The notes beneath the pieces are model-generated. The model was not told the DNA's origin. It did not search any database and was given only the letters and a program-made list of their open reading frames with translations. A stretch of 64,000 nt of DNA from Saccharothrix algeriensis (lineage in GTDB: Bacteria; Actinomycetota; Actinomycetes; Mycobacteriales; Pseudonocardiaceae): the NCBI RefSeq assembly GCF_016907655.1, contig NZ_JAFBCL010000001.1:6482001-6546000 (forward strand). Direction: 5' to 3'. Position numbers and translations under genes: made by a program. This document shows positions 32,353 to 40,355 of this stretch, in pieces (the stretch's first letter is position 1; each line of letters opens with the position of its first letter).

Positions 32353-32760
32353 GTGTTGAAGCGTCTTGTCTCGGGTGCCGCGTTGGCCGCGATCACCGGT
32401 GCGATGGTCCTCGGTGGCGCGTCGGCCGCGCAGGCCACGACCGTGCCCCACGCGTCGTGCATCAACTCCGACCCGACGGGTCTGGTCAACGTGCTCATCT
32501 GCACCGTCAACACCAAGGTCCAGGTGCCGATCGACCTGGACGACGCGCTCATCACCATCGGCGACGTGGCCAGCGGGAACGACATCGACGTCCTCAACGG
32601 CGCCGAGCTGGACCTGGTCGAGGCCGAGATCGAGGACGTGCTGAAGAACGTGTCCATCGAGGACAACCTCATCTTCAAGAGCGCCCTGGTGGACGCGCTG
32701 AACGACGCCGACATCATCGACGACATCGACATCTCGAAGGTGTTCCTCGACATCCTGTGA
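32353..32760 (+). CDS. Small secreted protein, unknown function
   Basis: A 135-residue exported protein. The signal peptide MLKRLVSGAALAAITGAM... ends at an ASAAQA-TT-like cleavage site near residue 29. The mature part is only about 105 residues, very acidic (VPIDLDDALITIGDVASGNDIDVLNGAELDLVEAEIEDVL) with two cysteines (PHASC, LICT), a pattern like chaplin/rodlin-scale surface proteins but without their signatures. GTG 32353 has AGGAG 6 nt upstream. A 12-bp stem terminator follows. It may coat or modify the cell surface; no family is recognised. Confidence 0.82.
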   Translation: MLKRLVSGAALAAITGAMVLGGASAAQATTVPHASCINSDPTGLVNVLICTVNTKVQVPIDLDDALITIGDVASGNDIDVLNGAELDLVEAEIEDVLKNVSIEDNLIFKSALVDALNDADIIDDIDISKVFLDIL

Positions 32761-32790
32761 CACCCGCCCGCGCGGCGCTCCGGTGACCGG

Positions 32791-32828
32791 GCCCCGCAGG
32801 ACAACGCCTCCCCGGCGTCCTGCGGGGC
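32791..32828. terminator. Terminator between convergent genes
   Basis: GCCCCGCAGGAC pairs perfectly with GTCCTGCGGGGC across a 14-nt loop. It sits between the small secreted protein gene and the converging SARP-LuxR regulator. Confidence 0.75.
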
Positions 32829-32866
32829 TCCGCCGCGTCGGCCACCCCGGCGCCCGCCCCCGGCCC

Positions 32867-35800
32867 TCAGCAGGGGAGCAGGCCGTTGGTCCGCACGTGC
32901 TCGCTGATCCCCGCCCGCGAGTCGGTCCGCAGCTTGTCCGCCAGCCGCGCCACGTGCGACTGCACGGTCCGCCGCGGCAGGGACAGCTCGTCGGCGATGT
33001 CGGGGTTGGACAGGCCGGCCGCGACCATGCGAGCGATGCGGACCTCCATCGGCGACAGCGCCCGCCACCCGGACACCACCGGCTCCCGCACCGCGGGAGC
33101 GTCGCGCCGGACCCCCGCGGCGCGGCGGCGGTTCTCCGCCCGCCGCACGTCCCACCGGGCGGACAGCCCGCCGAACAGCTCCACCGCCTCGGTGAAGGCG
33201 GCCGACGCCTCCCGCGTCCGGCCGGCGGCGGCCAGCAGCGCGCCGGCGTCCTCCAGCGCCGTGGCGCACTCCACCACGCGCCCCACCCGGCGGTAGTGGT
33301 CGGCGGCGCCCAGCACCGGGTCCGGCTCGCCCGTCACCAGGCCGCGGCAGTGCGCGGCGGCGGCGGACGCCCGCGCCGGCCGGACCTCCTTGGCCGCCTC
33401 CTCCTCGCACACGGCGAGCGCCCGGCGCGCCGTCGCCACGTCGCCGACGCCCAGCGCGAGGCGGGTCGCGTAGGCCAGCCACTGGTGGCGCAGCATCATC
33501 CGCGCGTAGTCCGGGCGCAGGACCGGCTCCAGCCGCGCCACCGCCTCCCGCGCGGCGCCGCGCTGCTCGGCCGCCAGCGCCGCGGCGACCAGGTGGAAGT
33601 CGCAGCTCTCCCGCTCCGCCCCGGAGGACGGGACGCGCGCGCCCGCGTCCAGGTGCGCCGCGGCGGCGGCCCGGTCGCCGCGGCGACCGGCGACCAGGGC
33701 GGCCACGCCGTGCAGCAGCAGCGCCGCCGCCCCCGGCTCGCGCAGGCCGAAGAACGTGATCGACGGCCCGTCCTCGATGACGGCGTCCAGCTCCGCCAGC
33801 GCCTCGTCCCAGCGGCCGGTCCAGTAGTGGTGCACCGCGGCCGACACCTGCAGCCCGGTCGGCAGGTGGTGGTGGGCGGCCACCACGCGGCCCGAGCGCA
33901 GCGCGTCCTCCGCCTCGGCGAGGCGGTCGAGGTTCTGCAGGCTGAACACCCGGTTGTCCAGCAGGTCGAACCGCAGCTCGGCCAGCTCGGGCCGGTCGCC
34001 GGCGGTGGCCAGCGCGTCGTCGACGTGGCGCAGCGCCCGCTCGTGGTCCCGCCGGATGGAGTGCACCAGCCACAGCGTCTGCGCCGCGTGCGCCGCGGGG
34101 TAGGGCTCGCCGCCGGCGACGGCGTCCGCGCGCGCCCGCTCGGCCGAGCGCTCCGCCTGGTCGAGGTCGGACAGGTCGCCGCGGCGGATGTCGGCCAGCA
34201 GCGCCACGTGCCGGGCCCGCCACAGCTCCGGGACCTCCGGCACGGCCAGCGCCTCCCGCAGCACGGCGACCGCCGTCGCCGTGTCGCCCCGGCGGTACCG
34301 CATGGTGGCGCGCAGCTGGCGCATCTCGGCGGCCTCCGCCGGGTCGCCGGTCAGCGCCAGCGCCCGCTCCGCCTCCACCTCCGGGAACCGGTCCAGCCGG
34401 AACTGCGCCTTCACCAGGCTGGTCAGCAGGTCCGCCCGCTGGGCCGCGTCCGGCAGGTCGGTGTCCAGGGCCTGGCGGAACAGCTCGGCCGCGACCGACG
34501 GGGCCCGGCCGGCCACCGCCGCGTGGTGCTCGGCCAGCCAGCGCACCACCCAGCCGTCGACCGGGATCGGTTCGGCCACCAGGTGCTCGGCGATCCGCTC
34601 GACCGGCGCGCGCATCCCGGCCAGCGCCTCGGCGGTGTGCCGGTGCAGCGCCGCCCGCATCGACCGGGGCACGCCCTCGCGCAGCGCCTGCCGCAGGCAG
34701 GGGTGCCGGAACGCCAGGTCCTCGCCCGCCTCGACCACGACGGTGGCGGCGACCGCCTCGTCCAGCACGCCCACCAGCTCCAGCGCCGACCTCCCGGTCA
34801 CCGCCGTCAGCTCGGCCACCCGGAAGCACGCGCCGAGCAGCGCCGCGAGCCGCAGCACGTCGCGCGCGTCGTCGGACAGGAACTCCAGCGTGCGCTCCAC
34901 GGCGCCCAGCAGCGAGCGCGGCACCTCCCGGGCGGCGGGCGGGTCGACCTCGGCGACGCCGTCCACCACCCGCACCGAGCGCCCGCGCACCAGGGCGTTG
35001 GCCACCTCGGTCAGGTACAGCGGGTTGCCCGCGGTGCGGCGGGCCAGCTCGCGCAGCGCGCCGCCGGGCCGGGCGCCGACGGCGTGGCCGATCAGCGCCT
35101 CGGCGTCGGCCGTCGACAGGGGCCGCAGCGCCAGCACGTGCCCGTTGCGGGACTCCACGCCGTGCCGCACCCGGGCCAGCTCCCGCCGGCCGGGGTCGGG
35201 TCGGGTCGCGGCCACCAGCAGCAGCGGCAGCTGCCGGGTCGCGGCGGCCAGCCGGTGCCACAGCAGCACGCTGGCGTCGTCCGCCCAGTGCAGGTCGTCG
35301 ATCACCAGCACCAGCGGCGCGGTCGCGCACGCCTGGTCCACCGACGCCAGCAGCCGGTCCACCGCGGCCGGCACCGGGTCCGCCGCGCCGGGCGAGCCCG
35401 GCGCGGGCGCGCCGCGCTGCCCGTCGGGGTGCGCGCCGAGGCACTCGGTGATCACCCGCAGCGGGTAGCGCCTGCTCGACTCGTCGGCCACCGCCCAGGC
35501 CACCTGGCAGCCCCGCTCGCCCGCGTCGGCCAGCGCGACGGCGAGCAGCTCGGACTTGCCGATGCCCGCCTCGCCCTCCACCCACGCGGTCGCGCCGCGG
35601 CCCGCGGCGGCGGCGGCGACCAGCCCGCGCAGCCGCGCCACCTCCGCGGACCGGCCGACGAAGGCCCGGCCCGGGTCGCGCACCGCGCGGGGCGGCCGGC
35701 CGAACGACCGGCGCGGGCGCGCCGGCGGGGGCGGCGGGTCGGCGAGGACCTCCCGGTGCAGCGCGCGCAGCGCCGGCCCCGGCTCGACGCCCTGCTCCGA

Positions 35801-36496
35801 CACCAGCGCGCGGTGCGCCTCGTGGAAGACCTCCAGCGCCTCGGCGCGCCGGCCCGAGCGGTGCAGGGCGAGCATCACCAGCTCGCGCAGCCCCTCGTGC
35901 CAGGGGTGCTCGGCGACCAGCCCGGTCAGGTCGGCGACCACCTCGGCGTGCTCGCCCAGCTCCAGCCGGGCGCGGGCGTGCAGCTCGGCCGCGCCCAGCC
36001 GCAGCTCGGCCAGCCGCTGCCGCTCCAGCTCCGCGAACGGGCCGGGCACCCCGGCGTAGGCCGTGCCGTGCCACAGCTCCAGCGCGGCCCCGAGGGCGTC
36101 CCGGGCCTCGGCCCAGCGCCGCGCCGCCAGCAGCCGCCCGCCCTCGGCCCGCGCCGCGTCGAACTCCTCGGCGTCCACGGCGCGGTCGGCCAGCCGCAGC
36201 GAGTACCCGGCGGAGCGCGACTCCAGCGCCGCCTGGGCGCCGCCCAGCGCGCGGCGCAGCCCGGACAGGTAGGTGTGCAGGCTGCCCACCGCGTTCGCCG
36301 GCGGCGCGGCGCCCCACACGCCGTCGACCAGCTCGTGCCGCGACACCACCCGGTTCGCCCGGCCGGCCAGCACCGCGAACACCGCGCGCCGGCGGGCCGG
36401 CCCGAGCGCCAGCTCGGCGCCGCCCGACCAGGCCCGCACCGGCCCCAGCACGCTCACCCGCAACCCGTCACCCGCAGCGCCCGCCACCACCCGCAC
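32867..36496 (-). CDS. Giant regulator: SARP/BTAD DNA-binding domain, AAA ATPase, TPR and C-terminal LuxR domain
   Basis: A 1,209-residue transcriptional regulator. The N-terminal OmpR-like winged helix (about residues 10-105: LRVSVLGPVRAW, RRRAVFAVLAGRANRVVSRHELVDGVWG) is followed by a BTAD helical domain (about 110-250). An AAA ATPase has Walker A GEAGIGKS at 308-315 and Walker B LVLVIDDLHW at 395-404. Long TPR-like helices fill the next 600 residues, and a LuxR helix-turn-helix (LSPMEVRIARMVAAGLSNPDIADELSLP) ends the protein. The presence of two DNA-binding domains at opposite ends is unusual. SARP regulators typically activate secondary metabolism. GTG 36496 was chosen because GGAG precedes it. 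No target gene is obvious nearby. Confidence 0.9.
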   Translation of the reverse strand: MRVVAGAAGDGLRVSVLGPVRAWSGGAELALGPARRRAVFAVLAGRANRVVSRHELVDGVWGAAPPANAVGSLHTYLSGLRRALGGAQAALESRSAGYSLRLADRAVDAEEFDAARAEGGRLLAARRWAEARDALGAALELWHGTAYAGVPGPFAELERQRLAELRLGAAELHARARLELGEHAEVVADLTGLVAEHPWHEGLRELVMLALHRSGRRAEALEVFHEAHRALVSEQGVEPGPALRALHREVLADPPPPPARPRRSFGRPPRAVRDPGRAFVGRSAEVARLRGLVAAAAAGRGATAWVEGEAGIGKSELLAVALADAGERGCQVAWAVADESSRRYPLRVITECLGAHPDGQRGAPAPGSPGAADPVPAAVDRLLASVDQACATAPLVLVIDDLHWADDASVLLWHRLAAATRQLPLLLVAATRPDPGRRELARVRHGVESRNGHVLALRPLSTADAEALIGHAVGARPGGALRELARRTAGNPLYLTEVANALVRGRSVRVVDGVAEVDPPAAREVPRSLLGAVERTLEFLSDDARDVLRLAALLGACFRVAELTAVTGRSALELVGVLDEAVAATVVVEAGEDLAFRHPCLRQALREGVPRSMRAALHRHTAEALAGMRAPVERIAEHLVAEPIPVDGWVVRWLAEHHAAVAGRAPSVAAELFRQALDTDLPDAAQRADLLTSLVKAQFRLDRFPEVEAERALALTGDPAEAAEMRQLRATMRYRRGDTATAVAVLREALAVPEVPELWRARHVALLADIRRGDLSDLDQAERSAERARADAVAGGEPYPAAHAAQTLWLVHSIRRDHERALRHVDDALATAGDRPELAELRFDLLDNRVFSLQNLDRLAEAEDALRSGRVVAAHHHLPTGLQVSAAVHHYWTGRWDEALAELDAVIEDGPSITFFGLREPGAAALLLHGVAALVAGRRGDRAAAAAHLDAGARVPSSGAERESCDFHLVAAALAAEQRGAAREAVARLEPVLRPDYARMMLRHQWLAYATRLALGVGDVATARRALAVCEEEAAKEVRPARASAAAAHCRGLVTGEPDPVLGAADHYRRVGRVVECATALEDAGALLAAAGRTREASAAFTEAVELFGGLSARWDVRRAENRRRAAGVRRDAPAVREPVVSGWRALSPMEVRIARMVAAGLSNPDIADELSLPRRTVQSHVARLADKLRTDSRAGISEHVRTNGLLPC

Positions 36497-36702
36497 CCCC
36501 GATCTCCGTCCCCCCGTACTGAACACGTGCCGAGGGGGAGTCGGTTCACGGCGGAGCCGACGATCACCCGGCCGGAGCAACGGGCTTTCCGGTGGCGCGG
36601 GCAACCGGGAGGTACGGACGGGCAGACCACGCCACGCTCCCTTGGTTCGCGTCCGCGTGCGTGGTGGGCTCGTGGTGATTCTCGTTCCCGTGCGGAGGTG
36701 CG

Positions 36703-37065
36703 GTGGGTATGCGGTCCGAGGGGAGCGGGAGCCGTCGGCGGCGGGGCGCCACCGGGGAGGGGTTCGCGGGCGACGTCCTGCTCCGCCTGGCCAGGGAGGG
36801 GTGGCTGGTGGTGCCGAGGGCGGAGGCCGAGCGCGTCATCGCCGAACTGGAGCGCACGCTGAAGGTGGTGCGCGCGCGGCTGCGGCGGGCGGAGCTGTCC
36901 CGCAGGCTGCGCGACGTCGCCGACCGCGACGTCGACCCCGCCGTGGAGCGCCTGGCGGTGGACGCGGCGTTCGCGGGGCAGATCGCCGCCGACACCTGGG
37001 AGCGGGCGCTGGTGGAGCTGCCCAAGTACATCGAGGCGTTCCGGATAGCGGCGGGCGGCCGGTGA
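36703..37065 (+). CDS. Small helical protein of unknown function
   Basis: A 120-residue protein. After a basic disordered N-terminus (SRRRRGATGEG) it is strongly helical and charged: AEAERVIAELERTLKVVRARLRRAELSRRLRDVADR, consistent with a coiled coil. No family recognised. GTG 36703 has GGAGG 5-6 nt upstream; ATG 36709 is the alternative. Its stop overlaps the start of a 55-residue ORF (GTGA), suggesting a two-gene unit divergent from the SARP-LuxR regulator. Confidence 0.7.
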   Translation: MGMRSEGSGSRRRRGATGEGFAGDVLLRLAREGWLVVPRAEAERVIAELERTLKVVRARLRRAELSRRLRDVADRDVDPAVERLAVDAAFAGQIAADTWERALVELPKYIEAFRIAAGGR

Positions 37066-37229
37066 CGACGCCCGGGGTGCCGGTCCGCGACCTGCTCCGC
37101 GAGCTGGTCGCGGCCGGCGAGGAGCGCCGCGCGGTCGTCGCGGACGGCGACGCCGAGACCGCCGAGCTGCTGGCGGCCTGGATCGACGCGCTGCTGGACG
37201 AGTGGAACCGCCGCTGCCGCGCCGCCTGA
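37062..37229 (+). CDS. 55-residue helical protein coupled to the preceding gene
   Basis: Reads MTTPGVPVRDLLRELVAAGEERR..., mostly helical and acidic/amphipathic, ending with ALLDEWNRRCRAA. The GTG overlaps the previous stop by four bases, so it is translated with it. No family recognised; possibly a partner of the coiled-coil protein. Confidence 0.6.
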   Translation: MTTPGVPVRDLLRELVAAGEERRAVVADGDAETAELLAAWIDALLDEWNRRCRAA

Positions 37230-37240
37230 GGGCCGGCGGC

Positions 37241-37254
37241 TGCCCTTTCGGGCA
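37241..37254. promoter_or_regulatory. Palindrome TGCCC-TTTC-GGGCA upstream of the sugar ABC operon
   Basis: Perfect 5-bp arms around TTTC, 100 bp before the lipoprotein start. The same 14-bp pattern occurs as TGCCC-TTTA-GGGCA upstream of the CIS sheath gene (50211-50224) and as TGCCC-GAAA-GGCCA upstream of the TolB-like gene (43900-43913). Candidate operator for a shared regulator. Confidence 0.5.
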
Positions 37255-37354
37255 ACCCCGGCGCGCGCGAGGGCAGAAGCGGCCGGCGGCGCGCCCGGTC
37301 GGGCCCCGCGGGCAACAGGATGGGCCCACGGATGACGTCGGCGGAGGGGTCCTG

Positions 37355-38626
37355 ATGCGGCGGGTGCGTGCGAGTCGGTCACTGCCGGCGCTGGTCGTGG
37401 CGCTGGCGCTGGTCGTCGCCGGGTGCGGTGGCGCCGGCGACGGGGGGAAGCTGCGGCTGACCGTGGCGACCTTCGGCGAGTTCGGCTACGAGCCCCTGTT
37501 CGAGGAGTACGAGCGGGCGCACCCGGAGGTCGACGTCGTCGGCCGGGTGGCGGACTTCGACGCCCACCACAAGGGGCTGGTCACCGCGCTCGCGGCCGGC
37601 CGCGGCGCCGCCGACGTGGTCGCCGTCGAGGAGCAGTACATGCCCCGGATGCGGCAGTCGGCCCGGCGGTTCGCGGACCTGTCCGCGTTCGGCGCGCGGG
37701 AGCTGCGCGACCGGTGGCCCCGGTGGAAGTGGGAGCCGGGCGTCGCTGAGGGCGGCGACTACGTGTTCGGCCTCGGCACCGACATGGGCAGCCTGGCCAT
37801 GTGCTACCGCCGCGACCTGTTCGAGCGCGCGGGCCTGCCCACCGACCGGGACGCCGTCGCCGCGCTGTGGCCGACCTGGGAGGCTTACGCGCAGGTGGCC
37901 GAGCGCTTCGCCGCGCGGGTGCCCGACGCCGCGTTCGCCGACTCGGCGGGCACCGTCTACACCGCCGTGCTCAACCAGGCGGAGGAGAACTACTTCGCCA
38001 AGGCCGACGACTCCTTCATCGGCGACACCAACCCCAACGTGCTGCGGGCCTTCCGGATCGCCGGCGCGATCGGGGCCGCCGGGCGCACCGCGAAGGTCAC
38101 CACCTTCACGCAGCCGTGGAACGCCGCCATCAACCGGGGCGGTTTCGCCACCATCACCTGCCCGGCGTGGATGCTGGCCCAGATCAAGGAGGCGGGCGGC
38201 GCCGACGGCGCGGGCAAGTGGGACGTCACCGAGGTGCCCGGCGACGGCGGCAACTGGGGCGGCTCCTACCTGGCGGTGCCCGCGCAGGGCGCGCACCAGC
38301 GCGAAGCCTACCGGCTGGCGGAGTGGCTCACCGCGCCCGAGCAGCAGGAGAAGCTGTTCGTGCGGGACGGCATCCTGCCCAGCGAGCCGGAGGTCTACCG
38401 GGACCCGGTCGTGCTGGAGCACACCGACCCCTACTTCGGCGACGCGCCCGTCGGCCGGCTGTTCGCCGCCTCCTCCGACACCGTGCGGCCCAACCACCGG
38501 GGGGTGCGCGACGCCGACGTGCGGCCGGTGTTCGGCCGGGCGCTGGGCCGCGTCGAGAACGGCGCGCAGAGCGTCGACCAGGCGTGGGAGCAGGCCGTCC
38601 GCGAAGCCCGCGACGTCCTGCGGTAG
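37355..38626 (+). CDS. Sugar ABC transporter substrate-binding lipoprotein
   Basis: A 423-residue solute-binding protein of family 1. The signal peptide ends in a lipobox VVAGC with Cys24 as the lipidated residue. The mature protein has the typical two-lobe pattern: LRLTVATFGEFGYEPLFEEYERAHPEVDVV and DVVAVEEQYMPRMRQSARRFADLSAFG. Such proteins capture oligosaccharides at the membrane for the adjacent permeases; the gene order with a GH1 beta-glucosidase suggests cellobiose or another beta-glucoside (cebEFG-bglC-like). ATG 37355 has GGAGG upstream. No LacI-type CebR gene lies nearby. Confidence 0.88.
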   Translation: MRRVRASRSLPALVVALALVVAGCGGAGDGGKLRLTVATFGEFGYEPLFEEYERAHPEVDVVGRVADFDAHHKGLVTALAAGRGAADVVAVEEQYMPRMRQSARRFADLSAFGARELRDRWPRWKWEPGVAEGGDYVFGLGTDMGSLAMCYRRDLFERAGLPTDRDAVAALWPTWEAYAQVAERFAARVPDAAFADSAGTVYTAVLNQAEENYFAKADDSFIGDTNPNVLRAFRIAGAIGAAGRTAKVTTFTQPWNAAINRGGFATITCPAWMLAQIKEAGGADGAGKWDVTEVPGDGGNWGGSYLAVPAQGAHQREAYRLAEWLTAPEQQEKLFVRDGILPSEPEVYRDPVVLEHTDPYFGDAPVGRLFAASSDTVRPNHRGVRDADVRPVFGRALGRVENGAQSVDQAWEQAVREARDVLR

Positions 38627-38631
38627 CCGCC

Positions 38632-39522
38632 GTGCCGTTCGCCCGGTGGGACCGGAGGATCACGCCCTACCTGTTCGTCGCGCCGTTCTTCGCGCTGTTC
38701 GCGGTGTTCGGCCTCTACCCGCTGCTGCGCACCGCCTGGATGTCGCTGCACCGCTGGGACCTGCTGGACGGGCCGGTGGCCTTCACCGGCCTGGCCAACT
38801 ACGCCGAGCTGTTCACCGACCCGCACTTCTACAACGCGCTGGCCAACACCGCGAGCATCTTCCTGGTGGCGACCGTGCCCCAGCTGCTCGCCGCGCTGGG
38901 CATCGCGGCGCTGCTGGACCGCCCGCTGCGCGGGCGCACCACGTGGCAGGCGGTCGTGCTGCTGCCCAACGTGGTGCCGGTGGTGGCGGTGGCGCTGGTG
39001 TTCACCCAGCTGCTGGGGCGCGACCAGGGCCTGGTGGCCTGGGTGCTGGCGTCGTTGGGCGCGTCACCGCTGGACTGGCAGGCGCACGCGTGGTCGGCGC
39101 ACCTCGGCGTCGCGCTCATGGTGATCTGGCGGTGGACCGGCTACAACGCGCTGCTGTACCTGGCGGCTATGCAGTCCGTGCCCAGGGAGCTGCACGAGGC
39201 CGCCGCGCTGGACGGCGCGTCGCGGGCGCGGGCGTTCCGGTCGGTGACGCTGCCCGGCATCCGGCCCACCCTGGTGTTCACCGCGGTGGTGTCGACCATC
39301 GGCGGCCTGCAGCTGTTCGCCGAGCCGACCCTGTTCGGCGGCGCCAGCGCCGGCGGGAACGACCGGCAGTTCCAGACGCTGGTGATGTACCTGTACGAGA
39401 ACGGTTTCGAGCGCTTCGACGCCGGTTACGCGGCGACGATCTCGTGGGTGCTGTTCGCGCTGTGCGCGGTGCTGGCGTTCGCCAACACCGCGCTGGTGCG
39501 CCGGTTCGTCGGGCGGGGGTGA
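38632..39522 (+). CDS. Sugar ABC transporter permease (MalF/CebF-type)
   Basis: A 296-residue membrane protein with six predicted helices beginning with TPYLFVAPFFALFAVFGLYPLLRTAW. The cytoplasmic EAA loop is ELHEAAALDGASRARAFRSVTLPGIRPTL, the binding site for the ATPase. GTG 38632 lies 5 nt after the lipoprotein stop. Forms a heterodimer with the next gene product; the shared ATPase (MsiK-like) is not encoded here, as is usual for actinomycete sugar importers. Confidence 0.9.
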   Translation: MPFARWDRRITPYLFVAPFFALFAVFGLYPLLRTAWMSLHRWDLLDGPVAFTGLANYAELFTDPHFYNALANTASIFLVATVPQLLAALGIAALLDRPLRGRTTWQAVVLLPNVVPVVAVALVFTQLLGRDQGLVAWVLASLGASPLDWQAHAWSAHLGVALMVIWRWTGYNALLYLAAMQSVPRELHEAAALDGASRARAFRSVTLPGIRPTLVFTAVVSTIGGLQLFAEPTLFGGASAGGNDRQFQTLVMYLYENGFERFDAGYAATISWVLFALCAVLAFANTALVRRFVGRG

Positions 39523-39525
39523 GGG

Positions 39526-40347
39526 GTGCGCCGCGGACCCGGCCCGCTCGCCTGGGCGGCCCTGCTGCTGGTGCTGGTCGCCTCGCTGTTCCCGCTGTAC
39601 TGGTCGGTCGTCGTGGCCTCGCACGACAACGCGGCCATCTCGGCGCGCGTGCCGCCGCTGCTGCCGGGCGGCGAGCTGGCGGCCAACGCGCGCGAGGTGT
39701 TCGCCGCGGTCGACTTCGGGGCCGCGCTGGTCAACTCGGCGGTCGTGGCGGGCACGGTCACCGCGTCGAACGTCCTGCTGGCCACGATGGCCGGGTTCGC
39801 CTTCGCCCACCTGCGCTTCCGCGGGCGCCGGGCGCTGTTCGCGCTGCTGGTCGGCTCGGTGATGGTGCCGGCGCAGCTCGGCGTGGTGCCGCTGTTCGAG
39901 CTGGTGGGCGCGCTGGGCTGGTACGGCCGGCTGGAGGCGGTGGTCGTGCCGGGCCTGGTGAGCGCGTTCAGCGTGTTCTGGATGCGCCAGGCGTGCCGGG
40001 AGGCGGTGCCGCGCGAGCTGGTCGACGCCGCCCGCGTCGACGGCTGCTCGCTGCCGCGGACCTACTGGCACGTGGTGCTCCCGGCGCTGCGCCGGCACGC
40101 GGTGGTGCTGGCGATGCTGACGTTCCTGGCCGCCTGGAACGACTTCTTCTGGCCGCTGGTGGTGCTCGACCCCGTCGAGTCGCCCACCGTCCAGGTCGCG
40201 CTGTCGCGCCTGGCGGGCGGCTACTACACCGACTACCCGCTCGTGCTGACCGGCGCGGTGCTCGGCACCCTGCCGGTCGTGGTGCTGTTCGCCCTGCTGG
40301 CAAGGCAGTTGGTCACCGGTCTCCTGCGGGGCCCGGTCAACCGGTGA
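39526..40347 (+). CDS. Sugar ABC transporter permease (MalG/CebG-type)
   Basis: A 273-residue, six-helix permease with the EAA loop REAVPRELVDAARVDGCSLPRTYWHVVLPALRR. It starts at GTG 4 nt after the previous stop, with GGGGGTGAGG before it. Partner of the preceding permease. The C-terminus is the usual LARQLVTGLLRGPV. Confidence 0.9.
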   Translation: MRRGPGPLAWAALLLVLVASLFPLYWSVVVASHDNAAISARVPPLLPGGELAANAREVFAAVDFGAALVNSAVVAGTVTASNVLLATMAGFAFAHLRFRGRRALFALLVGSVMVPAQLGVVPLFELVGALGWYGRLEAVVVPGLVSAFSVFWMRQACREAVPRELVDAARVDGCSLPRTYWHVVLPALRRHAVVLAMLTFLAAWNDFFWPLVVLDPVESPTVQVALSRLAGGYYTDYPLVLTGAVLGTLPVVVLFALLARQLVTGLLRGPVNR

Positions 40348-40355
40348 GGTGGTTG

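Noticed and set aside
32783..36862. 1,359-codon plus-strand ORF opposite the SARP-LuxR regulator
   Set aside because: It is antisense to a well-supported regulator and consists of His/Gln/Val/Arg-rich shadow sequence with no domains.
37230..37354. CebR operator (TGGGAGCGCTCCCA type) before the sugar-uptake operon
   Set aside because: No such sequence is present; only the TGCCC-TTTC-GGGCA palindrome was found, and no LacI-type regulator is adjacent.
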